Positions 8,488-17,378 of a stretch of DNA of 61,098 nucleotides are shown here, piece after piece. The position numbers were made by a program, and so were the translations under genes. The DNA lies in the NCBI GenBank assembly GCA_902799345.1, contig CADBZW010000030.1, forward strand, positions 1-61,098, in the 5' to 3' direction. Each line of letters starts with the position of its first letter. Position 1 is the stretch's first letter. Below the pieces are notes generated by a model. That model made no database searches, was not told the origin of the DNA, and saw nothing but the letters and a program-made list of their open reading frames with translations. This stretch comes from an uncultured Bacteroidia bacterium. Lineage in GTDB: Bacteria; Bacteroidota; Bacteroidia; Bacteroidales; F082.

Positions 8488-9759
8488 TTATCGTTTGGTG
8501 TTCAGTCTAACGTGTTCTATATATTTGGTAATCAAAGCATTGTAAAGAAGGTCGCCCAGGAGCATGTAGCCTTCGTTGGTGAAGTGCACCTTGTCTTTTT
8601 TGGCGAGGCCGGCCTTTTCCCAGTCCTGCATCGACTTCAAGCCTCCCATGATGTCGAACTGGTCCCACACGGCGGCGTTGTATTGCCTGCCCATCTCCAT
8701 GAAGGCCTCTTCCACGATCAGGCCGTTCGTGTTGACCTCGTATCTTTTATAGCGTTTGCCTTTCACGCGCTTGAAGCTGTCGTTGTTGCTCATGAAGAGC
8801 AGGGCGCAGTCGGGGTTGACGCGCTTGATGATGCGGATAAGCTCGTCGAAGTTGCGCATGAAGACCTGTTTCTCGAAGTCTTTCTCTGCCGCGTCGTTGA
8901 TGCCGATGCCGAAGATGATGAGGTCGGGGCGGATGAGCTCGAGGTCGCGCTCGAAGTCGTCGCAGCGCAGGTACGACGGCACGCTGGCGCCGTTGACGCC
9001 GATGCCGTGCACGCTGATGCCTGGCATGCCGTTCTCAAGCAATACACCTGTCAGGGTGAACTCGCCTGGGACGGAGTCGAAGAGAATGCAGATGGAGTCG
9101 GTGAAGGAGGGCAACTCGAAGGTGTAGGTCGACTTCCACTCGTCGTATTGTCCTTGCAGCACTGTGCCGTCGTAGCTGACCACGGGCACCACGTTCTCGG
9201 TCTCCGAGAATCCGATGACGGTCACCTTGTTGAAGTCGAAGTCGGGGGTGAGGTCGGTGGGGTTCTTCTCACGTGTCATGATGCTCACCGTGGCGGTTGG
9301 GTCGGTGGTGGTGATGGCGGCGCCGGCCAGCCCCATGCGTTTGTCGGTCTCCTTGCGGACGGCGTTGCGGCAGAAAGCCCACATGCCCGTTGAGCGGACG
9401 ATGAAATGCGACGGGTTGTTGGTGCCGCCTGCGGTGAAGGGGAAGACGAAGTTTTGCCCGCCAATCAAGTCGGTACTGATACTCAATAGGTTATCGCGGA
9501 ATTGCTGAGTAAACACGCCCGCTTGCACGTGGGAGCCTCCGATGTGCATGATGCTCACGTTGCCTTCGCCGAGGAAGACCACAGAGTCCATCTTCTGGAA
9601 GAAGCGTTCCATGGCGAGACTGTCGCCAGGATATTGGATTTGGTTGCGCTCGAAGTGGGCAAAGGCGTGACTGGGCACGGGCTTCACCAAAGGCAGATCC
9701 TGCGCCACGAGTAGCCTGCTAAATAAGAATAATCCTATGAAAACCAGCCACTTCTTCAT
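8488..9759 (-). CDS. Secreted SGNH/GDSL-type hydrolase or acetyltransferase, second of a pair
   Basis: The 423-residue protein has a signal peptide (MKKWLVFIGLFLFSRLLVAQ). Its catalytic blocks are recognisable: a GGSHVQ block I near residue 75 (Ser nucleophile), an Asn block III in LIIFGIGINDA, and the Asp-His pair in KDKVHFTNEGYMLLGD near the C-terminus. SGNH proteins beside MBOAT acyltransferases usually accept acetyl groups from the membrane partner or remove them (PatB, AlgX/AlgJ). The start codon overlaps the stop of the preceding SGNH gene by four bases (ATGA), so translation is coupled. It is paralogous in layout to its upstream neighbour. Confidence 0.82.
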   Translation of the reverse strand: MKKWLVFIGLFLFSRLLVAQDLPLVKPVPSHAFAHFERNQIQYPGDSLAMERFFQKMDSVVFLGEGNVSIMHIGGSHVQAGVFTQQFRDNLLSISTDLIGGQNFVFPFTAGGTNNPSHFIVRSTGMWAFCRNAVRKETDKRMGLAGAAITTTDPTATVSIMTREKNPTDLTPDFDFNKVTVIGFSETENVVPVVSYDGTVLQGQYDEWKSTYTFELPSFTDSICILFDSVPGEFTLTGVLLENGMPGISVHGIGVNGASVPSYLRCDDFERDLELIRPDLIIFGIGINDAAEKDFEKQVFMRNFDELIRIIKRVNPDCALLFMSNNDSFKRVKGKRYKRYEVNTNGLIVEEAFMEMGRQYNAAVWDQFDIMGGLKSMQDWEKAGLAKKDKVHFTNEGYMLLGDLLYNALITKYIEHVRLNTKR

Positions 9760-11267
9760 TTTTTCTCATACGGGGGTTTGTAGAACGGCATTCTGATGCG
9801 GCCTGCCGTGCGGATGGAGTCCTCGCGTTGGTCGAGGTTGATGAACTCGATGACCTTCTCGCTGGGCACGTGTTGGCGGAGCTTGTAGAAGTCGTAGTAG
9901 GTAGTGAACGACTTGGCGAGGTCGGTGCCGATTTCTTGTGCGCCGCGGAAAGTGAAGTGCACGTAATCGGGGCCGGCCAAGGGTGGGTTGTGTTTCACCC
10001 ATTGTGCCATCGAGCCTTCGCCGCCCATCACGTTGAACATGTCCCAATAGGCCACGTGGTTGCGCAGCGCCATGACGCGGAGCGAGTCGTTCAGCTCGGG
10101 CAGGCCGTGCCAGGTGCCCATTTTGCCGCCGTAGCTCTTGCCCATGTCGGCAGGGCCGATGAAGAGCAGGGTGGCCTTGGGCGCGACGCGTTTCATGTAG
10201 TTGATTTGTTTCTCCAACTCGGCCATGTAAGGCGTGATGTTTTTCGACGAGCTGATGCTGGGCATGCGGTTGCCGCCGAACTGCATGATGATGAGTCGGG
10301 TGTTGAGCAGGTCGAACGACTGGCGCATGGTGGCTTCGTTGATGCGGGTGAAGATAGTGCCCGAGCAGCCGCGCAGGGCCACGTTGTCGATGGCCACGCC
10401 TGCCTCGCCGTCGAGGAGGACGGCATAGATCTCGGCGTTACCCACGAAGTTGATGGTGCCACGTTTCACGTCGTCGGGCAGGACCCAGGTGACGAGCGAC
10501 ACGCTGTCGTTGGCGGCCAGTACCTTGGTCTCGGGGGCAATGTTGTCACATTTCAGCGTCGCCGTGAAGCCTTGGCTGTTGCGTCCCAGCAGCACCGACA
10601 CCGTGGAGATCTCCTTGGCTTTCTCAAAGGCCTGTGAGTGGCTGGTTTGTGTGAAGCTGATGCTGCCCCCGCCCATCACTTGGCTGAACTGCGACATCAC
10701 GCCGTAGCGGTTATGGGAGGCACGGTTGGCGTCGCCATACACCATGTAACGGTGCAGGTTGTTGGAGTGCTGCGACACCGAGATGGTGGCCACGGGCTGT
10801 ATGGCAGGGATCATGTTGGGTCCCGAGCCGCCGAAGAACTCTTGCAGCTTCTGGCGCAGCACGGATGAGATGCGGTCCATCTCGATTTGCGAGTCGCCAT
10901 AGTGCATGATGCGGTAGGTCTTGCCCTCTTCGTCGGCGTTTTCAAGTTGTTTAAACAAGGGGTCGAAGAAGGTGTAGTCGTCGTTGGGCAGGTAGATACG
11001 GTTGGGGTTCTCCTTCAGGTAGCTGCGGTAATAACGCATGCTGTCCAGCAGGTTATCGGAGACGGTCATCTCAAAGCTCTTGTTCACCTTGTCGATGACG
11101 GCGTCGACGTCCACCTCCTCTTGGGCGGGCGCCATGTCCTCGGCGTAGGAGGGGAAACGCAAGGTATAGTTGCCAATGGCGAGGCCTTCGGCGGGGAAGA
11201 AATACCAGGCTACTCCAAGGATGAGTATCACGGAAAAGATGAATATGAGGGTGCGTATGGCTTTCAT
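9756..11267 (-). CDS. Membrane-anchored SGNH/GDSL-type hydrolase or acetyltransferase, first of a pair
   Basis: The 503-residue protein has an N-terminal membrane anchor ([20 protein letters not shown]) and a periplasmic SGNH domain. Block I is YGDSQIEMDRI (about residue 130), the Asn block is MQFGGNRMP and the Asp-His pair is in GPDYVHFTFRGAQE. I choose the ATG at 11267 because it overlaps the stop of the LysM gene as TAATG, a coupling signal, and begins the hydrophobic anchor; the longer frame adds 20 polar residues without support. It is probably an O-acetyl transfer or esterase partner of the MBOAT protein. Confidence 0.82.
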   Translation of the reverse strand: MKAIRTLIFIFSVILILGVAWYFFPAEGLAIGNYTLRFPSYAEDMAPAQEEVDVDAVIDKVNKSFEMTVSDNLLDSMRYYRSYLKENPNRIYLPNDDYTFFDPLFKQLENADEEGKTYRIMHYGDSQIEMDRISSVLRQKLQEFFGGSGPNMIPAIQPVATISVSQHSNNLHRYMVYGDANRASHNRYGVMSQFSQVMGGGSISFTQTSHSQAFEKAKEISTVSVLLGRNSQGFTATLKCDNIAPETKVLAANDSVSLVTWVLPDDVKRGTINFVGNAEIYAVLLDGEAGVAIDNVALRGCSGTIFTRINEATMRQSFDLLNTRLIIMQFGGNRMPSISSSKNITPYMAELEKQINYMKRVAPKATLLFIGPADMGKSYGGKMGTWHGLPELNDSLRVMALRNHVAYWDMFNVMGGEGSMAQWVKHNPPLAGPDYVHFTFRGAQEIGTDLAKSFTTYYDFYKLRQHVPSEKVIEFINLDQREDSIRTAGRIRMPFYKPPYEKK

Positions 11268-12169
11268 TACTTCTTGATTATCAAGGTTTGTCCTATTTGG
11301 ATCTTGTCGGATTTCAGGTTGTTCCACTTCTTCAGGTTGGCCACGCTGACATGGTATTTGGCCGCGATGCCCGAGAGGGTGTCGCCTTTTTTGACTTTAT
11401 GTTTGGTGGTCACTGAGCCTGTCGAAGGGACCTTCTTTGGCTCAGTGATGGTTTTTTTATCCGGCCCTTCGACAAGCTCAGGAGCCGAGACTTTCTTGGG
11501 TTTGCCGACCGAAGGCTCCGTGTCTTTCGCGCTGAACTTGAGTCGGCCTTGGCTGCCGAGGTAGACGCAGGCGATGAAGTCGGGGATGACCTTGATGTCG
11601 GGCATCAGGTCTTGCTCGTAGAAGTCCCACAAGGCAGGCTCGTCGCCGTGGTGTATCAGGGCGTGACTCAGCGAGGTGGGGCTGTTGGCGAAGGCCAGGA
11701 TGCTGTACCACCAGTCGTTGTACTTGTCGTGCAGGTCGTTGAGGTAATCCAAGGCGACCAGGGTGGAGGCTTCCACCGACCAGCGCTCGTCGCGGTTTTC
11801 GTCGACGGCGAGGCCGTAATGCATCGCCACCAAGGAGGGGAGGGCCCAGTAGCCACGGCGGTCGCCGTAGCTGAAGTTGGCTTTCATGCCGCTGAGGGCG
11901 TAGGGTAAAAACCTCAGTTCCAGAGGCATGCCACGTTGCACCAAGGCCGTGTCGATGAAGGCCTCGTATTTCGTGAACGTCGTGGGGAGGCTTTTGCCCG
12001 ACAGCTGTTTCACCGTCTTGTCCAAGGCGTCGTGGTAGGGCAGGGGGATGTCTTTTTCAAGGCTTTTCAGCTCTCTGGCGAGGCTATCGCTGCCCGACGA
12101 CACGCAACAATTGTTTGCCGCGAGGCAAAAGATGCACGACCATAATATGAGTAACGCCTTGAATTTCAT
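11267..12169 (-). CDS. LysM protein with a degenerate lytic-transglycosylase domain
   Basis: The 300-residue secreted protein starts with [19 protein letters not shown]. Residues about 45-205 follow the MltD-like lytic transglycosylase plan ([20 protein letters not shown], then [15 protein letters not shown]), but where active enzymes have the catalytic Glu of the ES motif this protein reads ALS, so it is probably not a cleaving enzyme. A LysM domain ([25 protein letters not shown]) closes the C-terminus and should bind peptidoglycan. The linker between them contains two inverted palindromic repeats translated as PELVEGP and VPSTGSV. It heads the operon with two SGNH proteins and an MBOAT acyltransferase and may direct them to the wall. 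Start at 12169 by signal peptide. Confidence 0.8.
   Translation of the reverse strand: MKFKALLILWSCIFCLAANNCCVSSGSDSLARELKSLEKDIPLPYHDALDKTVKQLSGKSLPTTFTKYEAFIDTALVQRGMPLELRFLPYALSGMKANFSYGDRRGYWALPSLVAMHYGLAVDENRDERWSVEASTLVALDYLNDLHDKYNDWWYSILAFANSPTSLSHALIHHGDEPALWDFYEQDLMPDIKVIPDFIACVYLGSQGRLKFSAKDTEPSVGKPKKVSAPELVEGPDKKTITEPKKVPSTGSVTTKHKVKKGDTLSGIAAKYHVSVANLKKWNNLKSDKIQIGQTLIIKK
11410..11484. repeat. Inverted pair of CCCTTCGACaGGCTCAG-type elements inside a coding sequence
   Basis: Two copies in opposite orientation, separated by about 30 bp, both translated in the linker of the LysM protein. Confidence 0.8.
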
Positions 12170-12220
12170 TGTTTTATGATAATCTGCGAACCGCCGAAGG
12201 CGGTTCACCGAAACGAGCGG

Positions 12221-12228
12221 CAAAGATA
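12221..12228 (-). promoter_or_regulatory. -7 element of the LysM/SGNH/MBOAT operon
   Basis: TATCTTTG followed by C on the minus strand. The roughly 50-nt leader contains a small hairpin, ACCGCC/GGCGGT, at 12190-12204. Confidence 0.6.
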
Positions 12229-12279
12229 CGAAAAATCCTTTTATAAAGAGGTAATGGAAGCTGAACGCACTTTTTTTGC

Positions 12280-12287
12280 TATTTTTG
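12280..12287 (+). promoter_or_regulatory. -7 element of the MATE gene
   Basis: TATTTTTG followed by C, 21 nt before the ATG at 12309. Confidence 0.6.
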
Positions 12288-12308
12288 CACCTTCATATCG
12301 CCCCCACT

Positions 12309-13676
12309 ATGCCAGTTATCGACAGGACAAAGGAATTAGAGACACTGAAAATCAGTAAGTTGTTGTGGATGTATGCTTTGCCGAGCATCGTCAGCCACGT
12401 CATTGCCTCGGTTTATAACATCGTCGACCGTGTCTTCTTGGGTCAGTATGTGGGTGCGCTTGCCATCGCGGGATTGGCCATCACCATGCCCATCATGAAC
12501 ATCATCCATGCCTTCGGATCGTTGGTGGGAGCGGGGTCGGCGGCGCGTATGTCCATCATCTTAGGCAAGAAAGACTACAAATGGGCCGAGGACATCTTGG
12601 GCAACAGCCTCTTGCTGACTTTCTTCTTCGGTTTCCTCTTCGTCACTGGCGGCTACCTCTTCATGGACAAAATCCTTACGGCGTTTGGCGCTTCTGACGA
12701 CACCATCGCCTACGCCAGGGAGTATATGGACATTGTGTTGCCGGGTATGTTTATGACCACGCTGTCGTTCAACCTCACCGGCTTGATGCGTGCCACGGGC
12801 TATCCCAAGAAGTCGATGTGGATTATGGCAGGTGGTGCCATCCTCAACATCTTTTTAGATGCACTGTTTATCTATGTCTTGGACTGGGGCATCGCCGGTG
12901 CGGCTTGGGCCACCACCATTTCGATGTCGTGTACGGGCGTACTTGCCGTATGGCATTTCCTTCAAAAGTCGTCGTTTATCCGTTTCCGTCGCCATGCTTG
13001 GAAACCAAAACTATACATTTTCAAAAACATCCTGATGATCGGCTTGAGTCCATTCTCGATGAACTTGGCGGCATCGGCTGTAGTGGCGTTGCTCAACAAC
13101 CAGCTGCTCCGCTATGGAGGCGACTTGGCTGTTGGCGCCTACGGTCTCGTCAACACTTTCGGTAGCCTTAGCGTGATGCTCATGGTGGGCCTCTGCCAAG
13201 GTATGCAGCCTATTGCCGGCTACAACTATGGCGCCGGTCATCCTTTACGGCTGAAGGAAGTCTACACACTCACCATGAAATACAATGTGCTTATTGGCTT
13301 TGTTGGGGCCTTGTTAGCCTTGATATTGCCCCATGCCATGCTGCGCCTTTTCACCAAGGAGGAGGAACTCATTCAAATTGGCATACCTGCCATGCGTTTC
13401 ATGATGGTGATGTTCCCTTTGGTGGGCTTCACCATCACCAATTCCAACTTCTTCCAGAGCATCGACAAGCCTTGGATTGCCATCGTCACCAGCCTCTCGC
13501 GCCAGGTGCTTTTCCTCACCCCGATGATTTACCTCATCCCGCCCATCTTCATCAATGCCGGCGGCAACGGCCTGACGGGTGTCTGGGCTTCGATGACCAT
13601 CTCCGATGTGCTGGGAGCGGTGCTTGCCTTCTTGCTTATGCTCAACCAACGCCATGTCTTTAAACCAACAGAATAA
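12309..13676 (+). CDS. MATE family multidrug exporter
   Basis: A 455-residue inner-membrane protein with about twelve hydrophobic helices in two similar halves. The opening KLLWMYALPSIVSHVIASVYNIVDRVFLGQYVGALAIAGLAIT is typical of NorM/MepA-type transporters, as are GLMRATGYPKK in helix four and LCQGMQPIAGYNYGAG in the second half. It should extrude cationic or amphipathic compounds in exchange for Na+ or H+. The start at 12309 follows a promoter at 12280-12287; an upstream in-frame ATG at 12276 lies before that promoter. A palindromic repeat lies directly after the stop. Confidence 0.92.
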   Translation: MPVIDRTKELETLKISKLLWMYALPSIVSHVIASVYNIVDRVFLGQYVGALAIAGLAITMPIMNIIHAFGSLVGAGSAARMSIILGKKDYKWAEDILGNSLLLTFFFGFLFVTGGYLFMDKILTAFGASDDTIAYAREYMDIVLPGMFMTTLSFNLTGLMRATGYPKKSMWIMAGGAILNIFLDALFIYVLDWGIAGAAWATTISMSCTGVLAVWHFLQKSSFIRFRRHAWKPKLYIFKNILMIGLSPFSMNLAASAVVALLNNQLLRYGGDLAVGAYGLVNTFGSLSVMLMVGLCQGMQPIAGYNYGAGHPLRLKEVYTLTMKYNVLIGFVGALLALILPHAMLRLFTKEEELIQIGIPAMRFMMVMFPLVGFTITNSNFFQSIDKPWIAIVTSLSRQVLFLTPMIYLIPPIFINAGGNGLTGVWASMTISDVLGAVLAFLLMLNQRHVFKPTE

Positions 13677-13680
13677 CTAA

Positions 13681-13716
13681 GGTCCCTGAGCCCTGAGCTT
13701 GTCGAAGGGAAGGGCC
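13681..13716. repeat. Intergenic CCTGAGC/GTCGAAGGG repeat
   Basis: An intergenic copy of the element that is translated as PELVEGP or PSTGSG elsewhere, 5 nt after the MATE stop. Confidence 0.7.
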
Positions 13717-13727
13717 GACATACTACA

Positions 13728-14027
13728 ATGGATCCTACCAACGCCACAACTACCCCTACCAACACCCACATCGTTGACTCGTGTCTTGTCACGAGCAAGG
13801 AGGACATACGAGCCTATCTGCAGAAATTGAGAGATACGTCGTCTCCAGAAATGGCTGTCAACCAGCGTGATATGGAGTCGCAGGTGCGCGAATGGCGCTC
13901 GCATAACTTCTTCTATAAGTTTCATGTATTTCGCAGCCGCACCAAAGACGTCGACCTCGAATTGAGGCAGAGTTGGCTTCGTGAGTTGTTCTGCCGTGTG
14001 GTCAGTTTCTTCTATTTTTGGGATTAA
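13728..14027 (+). CDS. Conserved small protein of unknown function
   Basis: A 99-residue product with a polar N-terminus and a conserved-looking core MESQVREWRSHNFFYKFHVF, then RSRTKDVDLE and a hydrophobic, aromatic end VSFFYFWD. I have a general impression of similar short Bacteroidales proteins with an EWR-HNF...RTKDVDL pattern, but know no function. There is no signal peptide. The start at 13728 lies 12 nt after a palindromic repeat, so the N-terminal 15 low-complexity residues (TNATTTPTNT) may have been added by local rearrangement. It may be cotranscribed with the MATE gene. Confidence 0.55.
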   Translation: MDPTNATTTPTNTHIVDSCLVTSKEDIRAYLQKLRDTSSPEMAVNQRDMESQVREWRSHNFFYKFHVFRSRTKDVDLELRQSWLRELFCRVVSFFYFWD

Positions 14028-14031
14028 AGTT

Positions 14032-14061
14032 TTTGTTTTTCAAAAAAAGGCATTACTTTTG
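14032..14061 (+). promoter_or_regulatory. -33/-7 promoter of the secreted protein gene at 14119
   Basis: TTTG at 14032-14035 and TACTTTTG followed by C at 14054-14061, spacing 18 nt. Confidence 0.7.
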
Positions 14062-14118
14062 CAAGGTAAAACATCTTGTAAACAAGTCATCATTATTAAT
14101 AATCTAAAACGTAATGCT

Positions 14119-14820
14119 ATGAAAAAGACCAACATCCTTATTTTGGCTTTGGCACTGTTGCTGAGCGAAACGGCTTTTGCCCAATGGGGCAGCATCGGCA
14201 GAGCTATCAAACAAGAAGTCAAGCAAGAAGTCAAAAAAGAAGTGAAACAAGGGGTGAATAATTCAACGGCGTTTTCCGACAAGGTGAGCATTGAGAAAAT
14301 CCCCGCCTCGTTGGAGGAATTTCAAGCCTTGCAGGCTGAACTCGGCACCACGCCCGAAGGCTGCATCATGCTGCAGCTGGTGGCCATGGAGATGTACCGC
14401 CGCGACAGAAACGTGGGCCTCGAGTGCCTCACCCTCAACAACACCGAGACCAACCTCAGTTTTGTCACCAGCCGACTGAAGGAGATCTTCCGTGAGGGCG
14501 ACAGCTATGCGCGTCCTTATCTGGTGTCGACCTATTTCAAAGGTGCCAAGCCTTCCAACGGCTACAACCCCGAGAAGCCTTACACCATCAGGGTGCGCCG
14601 CAATCCCGCCTATCCCAACGACGAACGCTCACAATCCCTGAAAGGCTATGTGAAGTATTTCCAGGTGTATAGCGACGGCTACGACACACCTTGGCGTGGC
14701 ATCGAGGTGGTGCAGCAGAAAGGCGACCCCTACTATCGCGTGTCGAACTGCCCCAACATCTACGTCCAATGCAAGGAGGTCGATTTTGACGCCACCGACG
14801 ACTGGCACGGACTGGATTAA
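14119..14820 (+). CDS. Secreted protein of unknown function
   Basis: The 233-residue protein has a clear signal peptide (MKKTNILILALALLLSETAFAQ). It is followed by an unusual run of alternating basic and acidic short repeats, KQEVKQEVKKEVKQGV, likely an amphipathic helix. The rest is a soluble domain with MEMYRRDRNVGLECLTLNN in its first half and a Tyr/Pro-rich second half (YNPEKPYTIRVRRNPAYPN, GYVKYFQVYSDG). I do not recognise the family. It has its own promoter and is followed by a 28-bp palindrome, then the DPP11 gene. Confidence 0.7.
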   Translation: MKKTNILILALALLLSETAFAQWGSIGRAIKQEVKQEVKKEVKQGVNNSTAFSDKVSIEKIPASLEEFQALQAELGTTPEGCIMLQLVAMEMYRRDRNVGLECLTLNNTETNLSFVTSRLKEIFREGDSYARPYLVSTYFKGAKPSNGYNPEKPYTIRVRRNPAYPNDERSQSLKGYVKYFQVYSDGYDTPWRGIEVVQQKGDPYYRVSNCPNIYVQCKEVDFDATDDWHGLD

Positions 14821-14839
14821 AAAGAAGAAACAACCACAT

Positions 14840-14867
14840 GTAGAGACGTAGCGCGCTGCGTCTCTAC
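14840..14867. repeat. 28-bp palindromic repeat, GTAGAGACG family, copy 2
   Basis: GTAGAGACG-TAGCGCGCTG-CGTCTCTAC: perfect outer arms with a centre different from the other copies. It may also act as a transcription pause or terminator before DPP11. Confidence 0.85.
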
Positions 14868-14886
14868 ATTTTTAATGTACCCAATC

Positions 14887-17022
14887 ATGAAACGATTCCA
14901 TTTATTGACGACCCTTTTGGTCCTTATCCCAGCCTTCCTCTTCGCTGGCGAAGGCATGTGGATTCCCATGTTGCTGCAATACAACGAGAAAGAGATGCAG
15001 GAGATGGGCATGAAAATCACCGCTGACGACATCTACAGCATCAACCACAGCAGCCTGAAAGACGCCATCGTCCTCTTTGGCGGCGGCTGCACCGGCGAAA
15101 TCGTCAGCGACCAAGGCCTGCTGCTTACCAACCATCACTGCGGTTACGACTACATACAGAAACACAGCTCTGTGGAGCACGACTACCTCACCAACGGCTT
15201 CTGGGCCATGAACAGGGGCGAGGAGCTGCCTTGCCCGGGCCTCAGCGTCATCTTCTTGCGTGAGATGCGCGACGTGACGGCACAGGTGCTGGACGGCGTC
15301 ACCGACGACATGGCTGAAGCCGACCGTCAGGCCAAAGTCGACGCCAACATCAAGAAGATCGTTGCCGACGTCGAGAAGGAGACGAAATATAAAGTCAGCA
15401 TCAAGCCCTTCTTCTTGGGCAACGAATACTACCTGCTGCTCAACGAGGTCTACACCGATGTGCGCCTCGTGGGCTGTCCTCCGAGCAACATTGGCAAGTT
15501 CGGCGGCGACACCGACAACTGGGTGTGGCCCCGCCACACGGGCGACTTCAGCATCTTCCGCGTCTATGCCGACAAGGACGGTCATCCGGCGGTGTACGAC
15601 AAGGACAACGTGCCCTACAAGCCCGCCAAGCACCTCGACATCTCGTTGAAAGGTGCCGAAGAAGGCGACTTCGCCTTCGTGTTCGGCTATCCCGCCCGCA
15701 CCAACGAATACCTGCCCGCCGTGGCCGTCGACCAGGAAGCCAATCTCATCGACCCCATCACCGTCGACCTGCGTGGTAAGGTGCTCGACATCTACAACAA
15801 ATACCAGGAACAAGACCCCAAGGTGCGTATCCAATATGCCTCCAAGCACGCCGGTCTTGGCAACGGCTGGAAGAAGTGGATGGGTGTCACCGAGGGCATC
15901 AACCACTTCCACGGCGTGGAGAAGAAACATGCCTTCGAACGCGACTTCCAGGAATGGGTCTTGGGCGCCCGCAGCCGTTACATGTATATCGACCTGTTGA
16001 AAGACTTCAAGAAAAACTATAAGGAACTGGAGCCTTACGAGTTGGCATACACTTACATGGCCGAAGCCGGCTTACGTATTGAACTCGTCAGCTTCGCGGG
16101 ACGTTTTGTTCGTCTGTTGGATGTGACCAAGGACACGCCTCAGGACCAAATCGACCGCATTTTGAACCAGCTGAAAGGCACCTCCGCCAGCTTCTTCAAG
16201 GACTACTACGAGCCTATCGACCGCGAGGTGGCCGTTATGGCCCTCAACGAATACCTGAAGGCACAGCCTGCCGACTTCCGTCCTGCGTTTTTGAACGACA
16301 TCAAGGACGTGAACGAGTTCGTCGACAAGCTCTTCGACAAGTCAATGTTTACGGACGAAGCCAAGGTGAACGAATTGTTGAACGACTTCAAGCCCAGCAA
16401 GGTCAAGAAACTGTCCAACGACCCCGCTTTGAAGGTTTATCAGAGTTTGATAGGTTTTTATCACGACAACGTCTATGAGCACATCTCAAGCCTCACCAAG
16501 GACAACGACCGTTTGCGTCGCATCTACATGAAAGGCCAGATGGAGATGCAGTCCGAGAAGCGACTCTTCCCCGATGCCAACTTCACGCTGCGTGTCACCT
16601 ACGGTAAGGTGGAGGGCTTCAAGCCGCAGGACGGCAAGACCTTCCGTCACTTCACCACGCTCGAAGGTATCATGCAGAAGGAGAACCCCGACATCTACGA
16701 CTATGTGGTGGAGCCGCGCCTGAAGGAGTTATATAATAACAAGGACTATGGTCGCTATGCCGACAAGGACGGCACCATGCATGTGGCCTTCACCGCCAGC
16801 GTCCACACCACGGGTGGCAACTCGGGTAGCCCGATATTGAATGCCGAAGGCCAGCTCCTCGGCCTCAACTTCGACCGTTGCTGGGAGGGTACGATGAGCG
16901 ACCTCATCTATGACCCTGCCATCTGCCGCAACATCAGCGTCGACATCCGCTACGTGCTCTTCATCATCGACAAGTTCGCCGGAGCCGGCCACTTGATTGA
17001 CGAGATGACGATAGTGGAATGA
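14887..17022 (+). CDS. dpp11: S46 family dipeptidyl-peptidase, DPP11-type (acidic P1 specificity)
   Basis: A 711-residue periplasmic serine peptidase that releases dipeptides from oligopeptide N-termini, used by amino-acid-fermenting Bacteroidales. The signal peptide MKRFHLLTTLLVLIPAFLFA precedes the mature start GEGMWIP. Catalytic residues are visible: His in LLLTNHHCGYD (about residue 84), Asp in WPRHTGDFSIFR and Ser in TTGGNSGSPILN. The substrate-pocket segment reads GLNFDRCWEGTMSD; an Arg at this place marks DPP11, which cuts after Asp or Glu, while DPP7 has Gly. The ATG at 14887 is preferred over one four codons earlier because it starts the signal peptide. A second S46 gene begins at the far end of this window. 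Confidence 0.92.
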   Translation: MKRFHLLTTLLVLIPAFLFAGEGMWIPMLLQYNEKEMQEMGMKITADDIYSINHSSLKDAIVLFGGGCTGEIVSDQGLLLTNHHCGYDYIQKHSSVEHDYLTNGFWAMNRGEELPCPGLSVIFLREMRDVTAQVLDGVTDDMAEADRQAKVDANIKKIVADVEKETKYKVSIKPFFLGNEYYLLLNEVYTDVRLVGCPPSNIGKFGGDTDNWVWPRHTGDFSIFRVYADKDGHPAVYDKDNVPYKPAKHLDISLKGAEEGDFAFVFGYPARTNEYLPAVAVDQEANLIDPITVDLRGKVLDIYNKYQEQDPKVRIQYASKHAGLGNGWKKWMGVTEGINHFHGVEKKHAFERDFQEWVLGARSRYMYIDLLKDFKKNYKELEPYELAYTYMAEAGLRIELVSFAGRFVRLLDVTKDTPQDQIDRILNQLKGTSASFFKDYYEPIDREVAVMALNEYLKAQPADFRPAFLNDIKDVNEFVDKLFDKSMFTDEAKVNELLNDFKPSKVKKLSNDPALKVYQSLIGFYHDNVYEHISSLTKDNDRLRRIYMKGQMEMQSEKRLFPDANFTLRVTYGKVEGFKPQDGKTFRHFTTLEGIMQKENPDIYDYVVEPRLKELYNNKDYGRYADKDGTMHVAFTASVHTTGGNSGSPILNAEGQLLGLNFDRCWEGTMSDLIYDPAICRNISVDIRYVLFIIDKFAGAGHLIDEMTIVE

Positions 17023-17046
17023 CGGTTTACAGCCCAGATGAAAAAA

Positions 17047-17073
17047 GGAGGCACCATCGATGCCTCCTTTTTT
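17047..17073. terminator. Bidirectional terminator between dpp11 and tRNA-Arg
   Basis: GGAGGCA/TGCCTCC stem with an A run on the left and a T run on the right, so it can stop transcription from both convergent units. Confidence 0.85.
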
Positions 17074-17074
17074 G

Positions 17075-17146
17075 TAGCCCAACTAGGACTCGAACCTAGA
17101 TTTAAAGTTTAGGAAACTTCCGTTCTATCCCTTGAACTATTAGGCC
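17075..17146 (-). tRNA. tRNA-Arg (CCT)
   Basis: On the minus strand all arms fold: acceptor GGCCTAA/TTGGGCT, D-arm GTTC/GAAC, anticodon stem GAAGT/ACTTT with loop TTCCTAA (anticodon CCT), T-arm CTAGG/CCTAG with TTCGAGT. The discriminator is A and the CCA end is not encoded. It lies downstream of a -7 box at 17166-17173. Confidence 0.93.
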
Positions 17147-17165
17147 TTAGGATTAAAATTCGCTG

Positions 17166-17173
17166 CAAAGGTA
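17166..17173 (-). promoter_or_regulatory. -7 element of tRNA-Arg
   Basis: TACCTTTG followed by C on the minus strand, 20 nt before the mature tRNA. Confidence 0.6.
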
Positions 17174-17224
17174 CAACAATTTCTGGAATGGAGGCAAGTG
17201 TTTTTGAAAAAGGTTGTTTACAAG

Positions 17225-17290
17225 CCTCAACAGGTATGTCATCCCTGCGTTGGCATGTGGGTAAAGGCCTGGGATCTATGCCTGTTGAGG
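17225..17290. repeat. 66-bp inverted repeat with GTCATCCC...GGGATCTAT core
   Basis: The arms CCTCAACAGG and CCTGTTGAGG bracket a core containing ATGTCATCCCTGCG and GGGATCTATGCC. It is related by core words to the elements at 17323, 20142 and 41829. Confidence 0.65.
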
Positions 17291-17322
17291 CCGTTGTGTT
17301 GGGTTTCATCTTTTTTGTAACA

Positions 17323-17371
17323 CCTCCCATAGATACGCTCCCTCCTTCGTCGGTCGGTATGACATGGGAGG
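17323..17371. repeat. 49-bp inverted repeat, ATAGATACGCTCCCTC...GTCGGTATGACAT
   Basis: The arms CCTCCCAT and ATGGGAGG flank a core shared with the element at 41829-41935. It lies just beyond the exonuclease III stop codon. Confidence 0.7.
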
Positions 17372-17378
17372 CTGACTG

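Noticed and set aside
12190-12204. Attenuator hairpin in the leader of the acetylation operon
   Set aside because: The hairpin is only six base pairs and no T run follows.
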